This document shows positions 34,660-42,244 of a stretch of DNA of 42,244 nt, one piece after another. The translations under genes were made by a program, and so were the position numbers. The number at the start of each line of letters is the position of its first letter. Positions within the stretch are counted from its first letter, which is position 1. The stretch comes from Bacteroidota bacterium (GTDB lineage Bacteria; Bacteroidota; Rhodothermia; Rhodothermales; UBA10348): NCBI GenBank assembly GCA_022567305.1, contig JADFHF010000031.1:1-42244 (forward strand), given 5' to 3'. The notes beneath the pieces are model-generated. The model was not told the DNA's origin and did not search any database. It saw only the letters and a program-made list of their open reading frames with translations.

Positions 34660-34747
34660 GCGCCTCAGTAACCGTTCGAGGCAAGCAACTCATCCGGACC
34701 TGACCTCGTAGACGGCGCCGATCCTTTCAACTCCATACTCACCCGTT

Positions 34748-35287
34748 ATGAAGAATCGAATTCTGTCTTTCATTCTTGTTTCCTTGATCGCCTTACCGAC
34801 TGTCGCACAGAACGCTGCGGATCTTCCCGAAGCCGATCCCGCGGACGTCGAAAGCGTCGACGCACTCATCGCTGCCGTTTATGATGTCATCTCAGGACCT
34901 GCGGGTGAAAAGCGAGATTGGGATCGCTTCCGTTCTCTATTTCGAACCGAAGCCAAATTGATTAATACGGGAGTCGCCCCCAGTGGAGAAGTTCGTCTTC
35001 GGTATTCGGGTGTCGAGGAGTACATCGCACAGTCGGGTGCCTTTTTGGAAGAGCGCGGTTTCTTCGAACGTGAGCTTTACCGCGTCCAGGAAGAATTTGG
35101 TAACATCGTCCACTTGTTCAGCACGTACGATTCACGATGGAAGAAGGATGATCCCGAACCGTTCGCTCGGGGCATCAACAGCTTTCAGCTCGTCCATGAT
35201 GGGAGTCGTTGGTGGGTGGTCAACATCTTCTGGCAGGGAGAATCACCCAATGCGTCGATTCCGGAGAAATACCTCCCTCAGGGTTGA
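34748..35287 (+). CDS. Secreted NTF2-like (SnoaL/DUF4440-type) protein
   Basis: This 179-residue protein has a signal peptide MKNRILSFILVSLIALPTVA cleaved before QNAADL, then a cystatin-like alpha-beta domain: ESVDALIAAVYDVISG, DWDRFRSLFRTEAKLINTG, then IVHLFSTYDSRW and RGINSFQLVHDGSRWWVVNI. The order and the terminal INSFQLVHDG...WWVVNIFW strand pair are typical of NTF2-like proteins. It is probably a periplasmic binding or structural protein. Confidence 0.75.
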   Translation: MKNRILSFILVSLIALPTVAQNAADLPEADPADVESVDALIAAVYDVISGPAGEKRDWDRFRSLFRTEAKLINTGVAPSGEVRLRYSGVEEYIAQSGAFLEERGFFERELYRVQEEFGNIVHLFSTYDSRWKKDDPEPFARGINSFQLVHDGSRWWVVNIFWQGESPNASIPEKYLPQG

Positions 35288-35290
35288 AGT

Positions 35291-36475
35291 CTATCCGTTA
35301 GCGGCTGAATCGAGGGCCTCGACGATTGTGTCAGCGGCTTCTTCCAGAACCGGAAACGGAATATTTAGCGGAGGCGCAATCCGCACCAGCGAATCGGAAT
35401 GAAGCGTCCAGCCGAGCAGAACACCATTTTCCAGACAGCGAGACACGACGGCTCGCGTCGAGGCCGCGTCGTTTAATTCCATCCCCAGGAGGCACCCCAT
35501 CCCCCGAATTTCAGCGACGGCGGGATGGTCGAGCCGATTTCGAAGTTTCTCTTCGATCTGAAGAGCTCTTTCCACGAGATTCTCGTCTTGGATAACGTTC
35601 AGTGCTGCGTCGGCAGCAGCGCAGGAGACGGGATGACCCCCAAACGTGGTCACGTGGCTCAACGGCGGATCTCTGCGAAACACGTCCATGATTTCGGCTC
35701 GACTCACGAATGCGCCAAGGGGCATCCCTCCTCCCATGGCCTTCGCAAGAGTGAGAATGTCGGGGATGACATCGAAATGCTGAAAGGCAAAAAGAGACCC
35801 GGTTCGACCAAAACCCGTTTGTACCTCATCAAAAATGAGAAGAGAACCGGTTTGATCACATTGTTTTCTGAGCGCTTTTAGCCATTCTCGATCCGGTACC
35901 CGAACGCCCCCCTCACCCTGGATCGGTTCGGTGATCACGCATGCCGTTTGATCGTCGATTGTGGCGAGAGCATCCGGATCATTGAACGGTAGAAACTCGA
36001 CGTTCGGAAGCAGCGGCTCGAATGGCTGACGATAGACGGACCGACCGGTTACCGAGAGCGAGCCGTGCGTATCTCCGTGATAGGAGTTTTCGAACGCGAT
36101 GAGCTTCGAGCGACCCGTGAACTTTTTCGCGAGCTTGAGCGCCCCTTCATTTGCTTCGGTGCCCGTCATCGTAAAGTAAATGACCTGCAGTTCCTGAGGA
36201 AGAGTAGCGGCGAGCCGTGTAGCAAATCGAACTTGAGGGTCCTGTACAAACTCGCCGTAGACCATCACGTGAAGGTGTCTCTGAATCTGATTCTCGATGG
36301 CCTCGATCACTCTGGGGTGGCGATGACCGATCGAGGAAACGGCAATTCCGCTTATGAGATCGATGATCTTGCGCCCGTCGTCCAAGTAGAGATACGGACC
36401 TTCGGCGCGTTCAACGGTTAGCCCGATCGGGTGGTCGCTGGTCCATGCGATATGCTGAGAAAACGACTCTCTCAT
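35291..36475 (-). CDS. Class III PLP-dependent aminotransferase
   Basis: This 394-residue fold-type I enzyme shows ISGIAVSSIGHRHPRVIEAI, TMTGTEANEGALKLAKKFTG, the PLP-binding LIFDEVQTGFGRTGSLFAFQ and the Schiff-base Lys at about residue 244 (TLAKAMGGGMPLGAF), followed by TFGGHPVSCAAADAALNV. It is of the acetylornithine/ornithine/4-aminobutyrate aminotransferase group (EC 2.6.1). Its substrate is not decided by sequence alone. It overlaps the TrpF-like gene (ATGA at 36472-36475), so the two are coupled. Confidence 0.9.
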   Translation of the reverse strand: MRESFSQHIAWTSDHPIGLTVERAEGPYLYLDDGRKIIDLISGIAVSSIGHRHPRVIEAIENQIQRHLHVMVYGEFVQDPQVRFATRLAATLPQELQVIYFTMTGTEANEGALKLAKKFTGRSKLIAFENSYHGDTHGSLSVTGRSVYRQPFEPLLPNVEFLPFNDPDALATIDDQTACVITEPIQGEGGVRVPDREWLKALRKQCDQTGSLLIFDEVQTGFGRTGSLFAFQHFDVIPDILTLAKAMGGGMPLGAFVSRAEIMDVFRRDPPLSHVTTFGGHPVSCAAADAALNVIQDENLVERALQIEEKLRNRLDHPAVAEIRGMGCLLGMELNDAASTRAVVSRCLENGVLLGWTLHSDSLVRIAPPLNIPFPVLEEAADTIVEALDSAANG

Positions 36476-37152
36476 GGGTTGGAAGGTCGGTCCACCCTGA
36501 ACGGCGAAACGGTTTTGAAGAAAGCTGAGATCTTGCGAGCGTCCAAAGATCCACTCGTTCTTACACTACTGCAAAGATCGACCCCGTGTGGATTGACGGA
36601 TTGGATGGCATCGCTGACGTTGGTTTCGGATAACCCGCCCGCTAGAAACACGGGTACGGATACCGCTCGACGGATCTGTTCACTGATGAGCCAGTCGTGA
36701 GTCCGCCCGGTTCCTCCCAGTTCTCGAGGCGAGGCTTTTGTCTTGCCCGAATCGAGCAGCAAAGCATCCACATCAGATTCAATGTCGAGGGCCATCTGTA
36801 TCTGCGCCTCGGAATCGACGTGGACGACCTGAACGAGTCGGGCATTCGGACACCGCTCCCGCAATTCCCGAAGCGGCTCGGTACCGAGCCAGTCGACGAG
36901 CTGAAGCGTATTCACACCAGACTGTTCGAACTGATGCTGAATCTCTACGGGATCAGTTTTACTGGTAAGGAGAAAAGTGTCGACCGTCGGGGACACCGCG
37001 GCTGCAATACGAGCGATCATTGTACGGTCGATAACACCCGGCCCGCTAGGCATCTCAGAGACCAATCCGAGCGCATCGGCTCCCACTTCGATGGCAAGCT
37101 TCGCTTCATCAAGCGACGAGATGCAACAGATTTTCACTCTCAACCAATTCAT
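36472..37152 (-). CDS. TrpF-like (phosphoribosylanthranilate isomerase family) protein, divergent
   Basis: This 226-residue TIM-barrel protein aligns by eye to TrpF: VKICCISSLDEAKLAIEVGA, NTLQLVDWLG, DALLLDSGKT, LGGTGRTHDW and PVFLAGGLSETNV. However, the usual KICGIT is KICCIS, the PKSPR phosphate motif is replaced by MPSGPG, and the C-terminal SSGVE-x-x-PG-x-K(D) phosphate loop reads LCSSVRTSGSLD. These changes hit substrate-phosphate contacts, so it may be a subfamily with another reaction. No other trp gene is nearby. It is coupled to a class III aminotransferase. Confidence 0.75.
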   Translation of the reverse strand: MNWLRVKICCISSLDEAKLAIEVGADALGLVSEMPSGPGVIDRTMIARIAAAVSPTVDTFLLTSKTDPVEIQHQFEQSGVNTLQLVDWLGTEPLRELRERCPNARLVQVVHVDSEAQIQMALDIESDVDALLLDSGKTKASPRELGGTGRTHDWLISEQIRRAVSVPVFLAGGLSETNVSDAIQSVNPHGVDLCSSVRTSGSLDARKISAFFKTVSPFRVDRPSNP

Positions 37153-37356
37153 TCCCAGATCGACCAGCTCTGACGGTTATTCGCGCGGACGGGATTAGAT
37201 ACGAACTATCCGGGTGCCGGAAAAGAAACGATTCCGCGGATAGCCACCTCGCGAAATCACCCAACGAATTTTATGCGGAGTGAAGAACAGGAAATGAATC
37301 TGTTCCGTATCATCCTCGCTAATTCCAGAGACTCGTAAGACACGAGGCTCCTCTAA

Positions 37357-37445
37357 GGAGGGGTGGCAGAGCCTGGTTGAATGCACCGGTCTTGAAAACC
37401 GGCATACGTTTACGCGTATCGTGGGTTCGAATCCCACCCCCTCCG
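37357..37445 (+). tRNA. tRNA-Ser (anticodon UGA)
   Basis: The 89-nt gene folds with acceptor GGAGGGG/CCCCTCC, a D arm with GGCAGAGCC, anticodon loop CTTGAAA between CCGGT-type stem halves, a long variable arm (CATACG/CGTATCG) and T arm GTGGGTTCGAATCCCAC. The long variable arm and UGA anticodon identify serine. CCA is not encoded (GCAAAT follows). Serine tRNA genes are frequent integration sites and accessory DNA starts right after. Confidence 0.95.
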
Positions 37446-37914
37446 CAAATAGATCGACTTATGTTCTATATATACGGAACTTACGTCTCTCTTTTCTGAA
37501 ACTGATGACGCTAATGGTGACGTTTTTCTTTTAGGAATGTTGGTATTGATGAGTACGTTCGGGAAGCACTTCTGAGATGTTGAGCGACACCGGCTCATAT
37601 TACCCTACATGCTCGCTAACTGAATTGCTCCTGAAAGCTATCAATCGCTCCGTTGTTTAGCCGGATCTCGCTCGACGGGTTTGATTCGACGTCGACTGCT
37701 GTCGAGCTCCGGCCTGGACGTGGCAATTCTGTTTTGGCGGTGTCCCGACGCGATCACATTTTTATTCTCATCTTTCTTTGTCGATGCATGGCCGATCATT
37801 CCGATCCGCCAATTCAAAAGGTCTGCGCGATAGATGAACCACGGACGGCCCTGTTTGTAGGCCGGACACCGGCCTATCGTAGTAGAGATAAACTGATATA
37901 GAGAGGAGTCGCAA

Positions 37915-37951
37915 ACAGAAATACCCCGGGTGCGTTACGAACTCGGGGTAT
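37915..37951 (-). terminator. Terminator-like hairpin after the minus-strand relic
   Basis: ATACCCCGAGT and ACCCGGGGTAT (37941-37951 and 37921-37931 read on the minus strand) form an 11-bp stem with one G-U pair and a 9-nt loop, followed by TTCTGTTTG. It lies 20 nt beyond the relic's stop codon, which supports the relic as a once-real gene. Confidence 0.5.
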
Positions 37952-37970
37952 AATGTCTTGAGAGCTGATT

Positions 37971-38183
37971 TCAATATTCTTCCGGAAGCAACATCGTCCA
38001 GTGATCATACTCTTCAACTTGCTCCGGAGTATAGTCATCTCCCTCTTTCATCGATTTACTCAACTGGTCAATCGCCCAGACGATACGGCTTCATACGTTC
38101 CGAGTATTACGCGAAGTAATAACCCACTCACGGTATTTCTTATTGAGCGGTCCGTTGATACCGTGTAACCAAACTGCGACCGC
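37971..38183 (-). pseudogene. Decayed gene of unknown function with internal stop
   Basis: On the minus strand the frame reads VWLHGINGPLNKKYREWVIT, SRNTRNV, a TGA at 38091-38093, then SRIVWAIDQLSKSMKEGDDY and TPEQVEEYDHWTMLLPEEY before TGA 37971-37973. The composition on both sides of the internal stop looks protein-like and uninterrupted. No start codon precedes it after the TAA at about 38186. I do not recognise the family. Confidence 0.35.
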
Positions 38184-38227
38184 TTACGTGTACCACCCGT
38201 CTGGATTCCCTTATCCTTGCGGGTAGA

Positions 38228-38243
38228 AAACACTGTAGTGTTT
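38228..38243. repeat. Short inverted repeat
   Basis: AAACACT-GT-AGTGTTT forms a perfect 7-bp inverted repeat 75 nt upstream of the S41 peptidase start. It could be an operator, or part of a hairpin with the flanking A runs. Confidence 0.35.
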
Positions 38244-38317
38244 AAAAAAGGACTTCAGACAACCGTCCGATCAGTCAGATCCAATCCGGTTAAGGCACTC
38301 AGATACGAATAGCGGAA

Positions 38318-39745
38318 ATGCTTGCCATCCGACTTGTTGCCAAATGCTTCCTGGTGTTATCGCTCACCTCGGTAACACAATCCACGTGGGCACAAGGCTC
38401 TCCCGGTTGGGCTGAGGATCTCGAATTCCTTCTAAAAAGCATCGACGAGATCCACCCGAACCCATACGGCGTTCATTCGCGCGAATCTTTCATAACCGCA
38501 GCATCGAATCTGAAGAGCCAACATTCTGAGCTTTCAGAACATGCCGCCGCCCTCGAGATTCAGCGACTACTTGCCATGGTCGGGGATGGTCACACGGAAT
38601 GGGCACGTATGCCGGAATCATTGCGGGGCGATTACCTGCCTATCATTTTCAGACCTTTTGTTGAAGGCTGGTTTATTCGAACGGGCGATCCAGCATATCG
38701 ACCGCTGTTTGGCAAACCTATAACCGGTATCGCGGGACTGGCGATCCAGGACGTCCTAGATAGGGTTCTTCCCTATGTGTCAGGAGAAAATGAAATCGGG
38801 AAGCTCGACGATGCAGCAAATTTGATTCGAAACGCCCGAGTACTGGATGCGCTTGGTATCACGGACGGAATCGCCAAAACCGTTTCATTCACGGTACTTG
38901 AATCGGACGGATCTGAGTCTAGCATCGAGGTTGCTGTGACCGATGAAAGCTGGGTTCAACCGCACTGGCGCGATGTCGATAAGCTGTTAAACCCGGATGT
39001 AGACGAACCACTTTACCGCTTGTTGGACGGAAACTATGCCTGTTCCTGGTTGCCGGACGATCAACTTCTTTACGTCATGTTCAGCGAAATTCGCAACGAC
39101 AACGATTCCACGATTGAAGAGTTTTTTGGCGATGTTTATGAGTTCGCAAGTGTGGTCCGGCCGAGTAAGTTTGTGCTCGATCTTCGAGAAAACTCAGGCG
39201 GTAACCTGGACTTGAATGGACCCGTGCTCAGAGGGTTGATTGCCAATCCCGAGATGGATCAGCCGGGGAAAGTGTTCGTTGCGATAGGCCCCGATACGTA
39301 TTCGGCAGCAATGAACCTGTCGGTACTGCTAGAGCGGTACACGAATTCATTGTTTGTCGGGACCCCTACAGGCGCCACTCCTAATCACTACGGAGATACG
39401 CGTGTCGTTGAACTTCCGAATAGCAAAATCCAGGTAGAAATTTCAGAGCTCGCCTGGCAGAACTCAGATCCTCGCGATGACCGGCCCTGGATTACTCCGG
39501 ACATCCCCGTGAATCCGTCCGCAGCCTTGTTTATTGCGGAGCGAGACCCAGTTTTAGAAACCATTTTGGACTTTTCCCCTCCTGAATCGTTAGCAGAAGA
39601 ATTTGGTCCACCGATGGCAAGATGGCGACGGCAGAATCAATTGCAGGAGGAGATATGGCCAGCTCTCCTCTCAGCATCCGCTCGACCAATTTCCCATGTC
39701 GAAGGTGGTCGCGGATTAAAAGTAGAGTCTTGTTCTGTTCGGTAG
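38318..39745 (+). CDS. Secreted S41-family peptidase-like protein
   Basis: This 475-residue protein has a signal peptide (MLAIRLVAKCFLVLSLTSVT to TWAQ), a helical N-terminal region (LEFLLKSIDEIHPNPYGVHS), the LLAMVGDGHTEW motif typical of S41 proteins, and a core with KFVLDLRENSGGN, FVAIGPDTYSAAMNLSVLLE (probable nucleophile Ser in TYSAA) and SLFVGTPTGATPNHYGDTRV. The Lys of tail-specific proteases is not at its standard place. It is a variant S41 group of exported enzymes. It is followed by a terminator at 39910-39944. Confidence 0.85.
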   Translation: MLAIRLVAKCFLVLSLTSVTQSTWAQGSPGWAEDLEFLLKSIDEIHPNPYGVHSRESFITAASNLKSQHSELSEHAAALEIQRLLAMVGDGHTEWARMPESLRGDYLPIIFRPFVEGWFIRTGDPAYRPLFGKPITGIAGLAIQDVLDRVLPYVSGENEIGKLDDAANLIRNARVLDALGITDGIAKTVSFTVLESDGSESSIEVAVTDESWVQPHWRDVDKLLNPDVDEPLYRLLDGNYACSWLPDDQLLYVMFSEIRNDNDSTIEEFFGDVYEFASVVRPSKFVLDLRENSGGNLDLNGPVLRGLIANPEMDQPGKVFVAIGPDTYSAAMNLSVLLERYTNSLFVGTPTGATPNHYGDTRVVELPNSKIQVEISELAWQNSDPRDDRPWITPDIPVNPSAALFIAERDPVLETILDFSPPESLAEEFGPPMARWRRQNQLQEEIWPALLSASARPISHVEGGRGLKVESCSVR

Positions 39746-39870
39746 TATCTAAAAAACGGAACTTGACCAGGTGCCACGCGGGTACTAAGGGTGGCTCCCG
39801 CTTCCTTCTCCGTGCTCACCCTCGCCACCATGTGCGCCACGTCCTACTTCCGGATGAGCGGTCAAGCCCT

Positions 39871-39897
39871 CAAAAAGAAACCCGCCAAAGTGGCGAG
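39871..39897 (-). terminator. Terminator for the amidohydrolase gene
   Basis: On the minus strand CTCGCCA (39897-39891) pairs with TGGCGGG (39887-39881) with a CTT loop and is followed by TTTCTTTTTG. It lies about 120 nt after the amidohydrolase stop. Confidence 0.65.
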
Positions 39898-39909
39898 TTG
39901 ATTCAAAAG

Positions 39910-39944
39910 ACCGGTTTCCCCTTAGGGAGGCTGGTTTTTCTGTT
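39910..39944 (+). terminator. Terminator for the S41 peptidase gene
   Basis: ACCGGTTTCC (39910-39919) pairs with GGAGGCTGGT (39926-39935), including three G-U pairs, with loop CCTTAG and a following TTTTCTGTTT. It lies back to back with the minus-strand terminator. Confidence 0.6.
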
Positions 39945-40017
39945 TGTAAGATCGTCTCTCGCTCGAAAGGTTGGTGGGTTACCCAACCCTGCAGAGATTT
40001 GGAGCGCGACAGACATT

Positions 40018-41451
40018 CTATTCAGTGCTATCTTTCGCGCGTGGCAACCACCCCGTTCTCGGCCAATCATTTACTCGTCTATCGGGTGCAAGAGCTACGT
40101 TCGCGAGTAAGAGGTCCAGCGCGTCGCGATCAAATAATTCCCCCCTGACGATGACGGCCGCGATTTTCTTCACATTTGCAATGTCCGCTAACGGGTTAGC
40201 CTCCAGAAGGACCAGATCAGCTATTTTCCCCTCTTCTATGGTTCCAACTGAATCTGCGAGGCCCAGATGAAAGGCAGGCAGGCGAGTTGCCCTCTCCAGA
40301 ACCTCTTCGGGCGCCATACCAACAGAGTCCTGGAAAAGAATCATTTCGTTAGGCAGCGACCACCCCGGGAAAATATTCACAGCAGCCACGTCGGAACCTG
40401 TCAGTATGTCCACGCCAGCTTCGTGCATTTCCCGGAGATACTCGAGCTCAATCGGCCATTGGGATTTGAAGAACGTTTGGCGATCCTCGCTGGCTTCCAG
40501 AACCTGTTCTTGCCAATCGAGCAGAAGATACTTTGAGAGGTACCGCCGCCTGAAATCAAATTCGCCTAATGAATCGTCGACAACGGTTTGAAGCTCTTCT
40601 TGTGAAGGAAGCGCATGTTCCGTAAACGTGACGAGTGTCGGAACGATGAAAATTCCGGCGTCAGCGAACGACTCCCAGACCTTCATTCGTTCGCTCCGGG
40701 TCCGGTCGACAAGCCGCGGAAAAATAAAGTGTTCGATTCCGTCGTGACCTGCCTCCAAGATTTGTTCGGGAGTCATTCCCATCGTGTGCCCGACGAGGTC
40801 CAAACCGTTTCGATCTGCCGCCTCGTTCAAAGCCTTGAAGGTCTCGAAACTGGTTACAGTACGAACCTTCAGATAATCGATCTCCAACTGAGCTAACGAA
40901 TCCACGACTCGGTGTGCGTCTGCCACTGATCCCACAGCGATACGCGTTCGCTCGACCGGTTCGACCATCTCGTCCGGTGGGGTATTCAGTACTCGCTCGA
41001 CGTTGCTTTCTGACTCGAGATAAGGACCCGCGATCAGCAGCCTTGGGCCAACTCTATCACCACTTCGAATCTCATCCCGCCACTGAAGAAGTTCTTCGTG
41101 ATCGCCCCCCAGGTCGCGCACTGTCGTTACGCCATTAACAATATATAATCCAAGCGCAGAGGCGCGTGTCTTCGACGTATGCGCGTGCATCTCGAACAGC
41201 CCTGGAATGAGGAACTTGCCCGAACCATCGATTGTCGTTGTTCCATCATGCAAGTCAAGTCCAGAGGCCACTCCCTGATCGATGATGCGTGAAATGCGTG
41301 TGCCTTCAATAATTACGGTCACCGCGGGAATGACACTTCCTGTGCCGGAGATTACCGTAACGTTTTCGATAACTATCGAGTCTCCCTTTTTGAGTGGTCC
41401 ACATGAGAGGGCGACTGCAGCAAGGACCAATGAAACAAGCTTGCCCTTCAT
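40018..41451 (-). CDS. Amidohydrolase-family lipoprotein (imidazolonepropionase-like)
   Basis: This 477-residue protein has a lipoprotein signal (MKGKLVSLVLAAVALSCGPL). The composite-domain start is VIENVTVISGTGSVIPAVTV. The metal-binding barrel shows IPGLFEMHAHTSKTRAS (H-x-H), the LVGHTMG and GIEHFIFPRL histidines, GVDILTGSDVAAVN (catalytic Asp) and the C-terminal GTIEEGKIADLVLLEANPLA. This is the imidazolonepropionase/Xaa-Pro-dipeptidase-like amidohydrolase pattern. The substrate is probably a dipeptide or amide; it is likely periplasmic and membrane-attached. Confidence 0.9.
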   Translation of the reverse strand: MKGKLVSLVLAAVALSCGPLKKGDSIVIENVTVISGTGSVIPAVTVIIEGTRISRIIDQGVASGLDLHDGTTTIDGSGKFLIPGLFEMHAHTSKTRASALGLYIVNGVTTVRDLGGDHEELLQWRDEIRSGDRVGPRLLIAGPYLESESNVERVLNTPPDEMVEPVERTRIAVGSVADAHRVVDSLAQLEIDYLKVRTVTSFETFKALNEAADRNGLDLVGHTMGMTPEQILEAGHDGIEHFIFPRLVDRTRSERMKVWESFADAGIFIVPTLVTFTEHALPSQEELQTVVDDSLGEFDFRRRYLSKYLLLDWQEQVLEASEDRQTFFKSQWPIELEYLREMHEAGVDILTGSDVAAVNIFPGWSLPNEMILFQDSVGMAPEEVLERATRLPAFHLGLADSVGTIEEGKIADLVLLEANPLADIANVKKIAAVIVRGELFDRDALDLLLANVALAPDRRVNDWPRTGWLPRAKDSTE

Positions 41452-41653
41452 GACCCCGCCCCTTCACGATTAAAAAATGCGTTGACGGCGTCCTGCAACA
41501 ACGTCAACAGGAAATGTTCTTTTGTCATTTGAAAGTACCCGTAGGAGGGCGTTAGTATAGTGAGTGATATAAATACGGCTAAAAATTTAGCGTGTTACAA
41601 CTATCGCTTTATCCACAGATCACCCCTTCATTGGGTGTGATATAAGTGGTAGA

Positions 41654-41687
41654 ATAATATCCGATAAGATCTTTTATCGGATATTAT
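41654..41687. repeat. Perfect 14-bp inverted repeat with 6-bp spacer
   Basis: ATAATATCCGATAA (41654-41667), GATCTT (41668-41673), TTATCGGATATTAT (41674-41687). The geometry, with the ATAA/TTAT inner ends around six bases, resembles Xer/dif-type or other tyrosine-recombinase crossover sites. It is 24 nt upstream of an integrase N-terminal stub. It has no T run, so a terminator role is unlikely. Confidence 0.75.
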
Positions 41688-41710
41688 CTAACGTCTGTCA
41701 TATTCCTTCT

Positions 41711-41875
41711 ATGAAGGGTGAAATTCAGCCACAAAAGAACACATCTCTGACGATTAGTGAAGGATTCGTCCTGCCTCGAATCATCTCAGAGGAAGGACGG
41801 AAAGCGCAGGGCGCATTCATCAACTTCTTCACGGCGTCGATCGAGAACGGCTTCACTCGTTACTTGGCTACATGA
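41711..41875 (+). pseudogene. N-terminal fragment of a tyrosine recombinase
   Basis: Fifty-four codons from ATG 41711 read TSLTISEGFVLPRIISEEGR, then KAQGAFINFFTASIENGFTR before TGA 41873-41875. The LPxII-x-x-EGxxAQxxFxxFFTAxIxNxxTR pattern matches the SAM-like N-terminal domain start of a group of site-specific integrases. What follows is not recognisable in any frame, so the catalytic domain is lost or decayed. Confidence 0.5.
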
Positions 41876-42129
41876 GCCGTGTCGAATTCGAGGCCGCCAA
41901 CAATCATCAAACAACAAGAATGGCAGCTCCCGACGAATCCCGTATCAGGCGTTAAAACTCCGAGCGTAGCGACGCTCGCAGCGCAAACACGCGAACATCA
42001 GTGTGATTCGCCGTCGAAGAAGCCTTTCACAGCCGCAACGAGACTCACACTCTGGACGCGGTACTCACATAAATCAGTCTCCGATATTCCCGGGGCGGTT
42101 CAAATCATCAGATAGAGTAGCAACTAGCG

Positions 42130-42237
42130 ATGACTGAGGTGAGTGAAAACGGGGTGTACCGAATTAACTACGTAGATCCTACACCATCAATGATTCTGGC
42201 CTTGACATTACTTTTATTGATGGTGATTATGGTTTGA
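42130..42237 (+). CDS. Possible small single-pass membrane peptide
   Basis: A 35-residue frame starts MTEVSENGVYRINYVDPTPS and ends in a hydrophobic stretch ILALTLLLLMVIMV that could span a membrane. There is no clear ribosome binding site. The sequence folds into an ACCATCAAT/ATTGATGGT hairpin (42183-42224). A chance frame is quite possible. Confidence 0.22.
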   Translation: MTEVSENGVYRINYVDPTPSMILALTLLLLMVIMV

Positions 42238-42244
42238 TCATTAA

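Larger units (their letters stand above)
37446..38317. other. Gene-poor accessory region after tRNA-Ser
   Basis: About 870 nt contain no intact gene. A decayed minus-strand gene with its terminator (separate entries) occupies 37915-38183. No copy of the tRNA 3' end was found here, so tRNA-directed integration is not shown. A short inverted repeat AAACACT/AGTGTTT lies at 38228-38243. Confidence 0.5.
41452..42244. other. Accessory region at the right end of the window
   Basis: About 790 nt contain no intact gene of recognised function. A hairpin (41654-41687), an integrase N-terminal stub (41711-41875) and a possible 35-residue membrane peptide (42130-42237) are the only features seen. The upstream stretch to 41650 is AT-rich without a clear promoter. 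Confidence 0.5.

Noticed and set aside
1-42244. CRISPR array or cas genes
   Set aside because: No regularly spaced repeats and no Cas-like protein were seen on either strand.

Overview
The window reads as a chromosomal segment of a Gram-negative member of the Bacteroidota/FCB group, most likely near Rhodothermota or Balneolota (inference). The evidence is a Bacteroidota-type FabI, an mS38/bS22-like 31-residue ribosomal protein, many signal-peptide and lipobox proteins, an S9D-type peptidase, a TonB-C lipoprotein and a one-piece tmRNA with an unusual tag. There is no rRNA, so a precise placement is not possible.

Layout. Positions 1-5.3 kb are a graveyard of mobile DNA: a group II intron with a frameshifted reverse transcriptase/maturase, the C-terminal stub of a tyrosine recombinase, an SGNH hydrolase between two imperfect copies of a promoter-bearing repeat, two GIY-YIG-like remnants, a hicBA toxin-antitoxin pair and a truncated membrane-anchored protein. 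From 5.37 to about 9.7 kb lies what looks like a genomic island in the 3' part of the tmRNA gene (ssrA): a displaced ssrA 3' fragment at 5272-5368 matches the intact gene at 9642-9736. The island carries an IS3-type remnant and a tightly overlapping three-gene cassette. The cassette encodes inositol-1-phosphate synthase, a fused CTP:inositol-1-phosphate cytidylyltransferase/CDP-alcohol phosphotransferase, and an HD-domain protein. Together they predict synthesis of di-myo-inositol phosphate (DIP), a compatible solute best known from hyperthermophiles.

From 10 to 37.4 kb the segment is ordinary core chromosome. It holds the mS38-like protein with a clear promoter and terminator, YtxH, YaaA, uridine kinase, CoaX-BirA, a TPR protein, an inositol-monophosphatase-family enzyme, an S9 peptidase, FabI, a HAD phosphatase, an L,D-transpeptidase, two NfeD proteins, a TonB-C lipoprotein and a CNT nucleoside transporter. 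It continues with a PcrA/UvrD helicase coupled to a solute-binding lipoprotein, DusB, a nucleotide pyrophosphatase/phosphodiesterase, a THUMP/UPF0020 methyltransferase, a class III aminotransferase coupled to a divergent TrpF-like protein, and tRNA-Ser(UGA).

From 37.4 kb to the end the region is accessory again: a decayed minus-strand gene with its own terminator, an S41 peptidase and an amidohydrolase converging on back-to-back terminators, then a hairpin with 14-bp arms and a 6-bp spacer directly upstream of the N-terminal stub of another tyrosine recombinase.

The most interesting unit is the DIP cassette in the ssrA island, with the HD protein as a candidate for the phosphatase step of DIP synthesis. 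All family assignments come from reading motifs; no database search was run.
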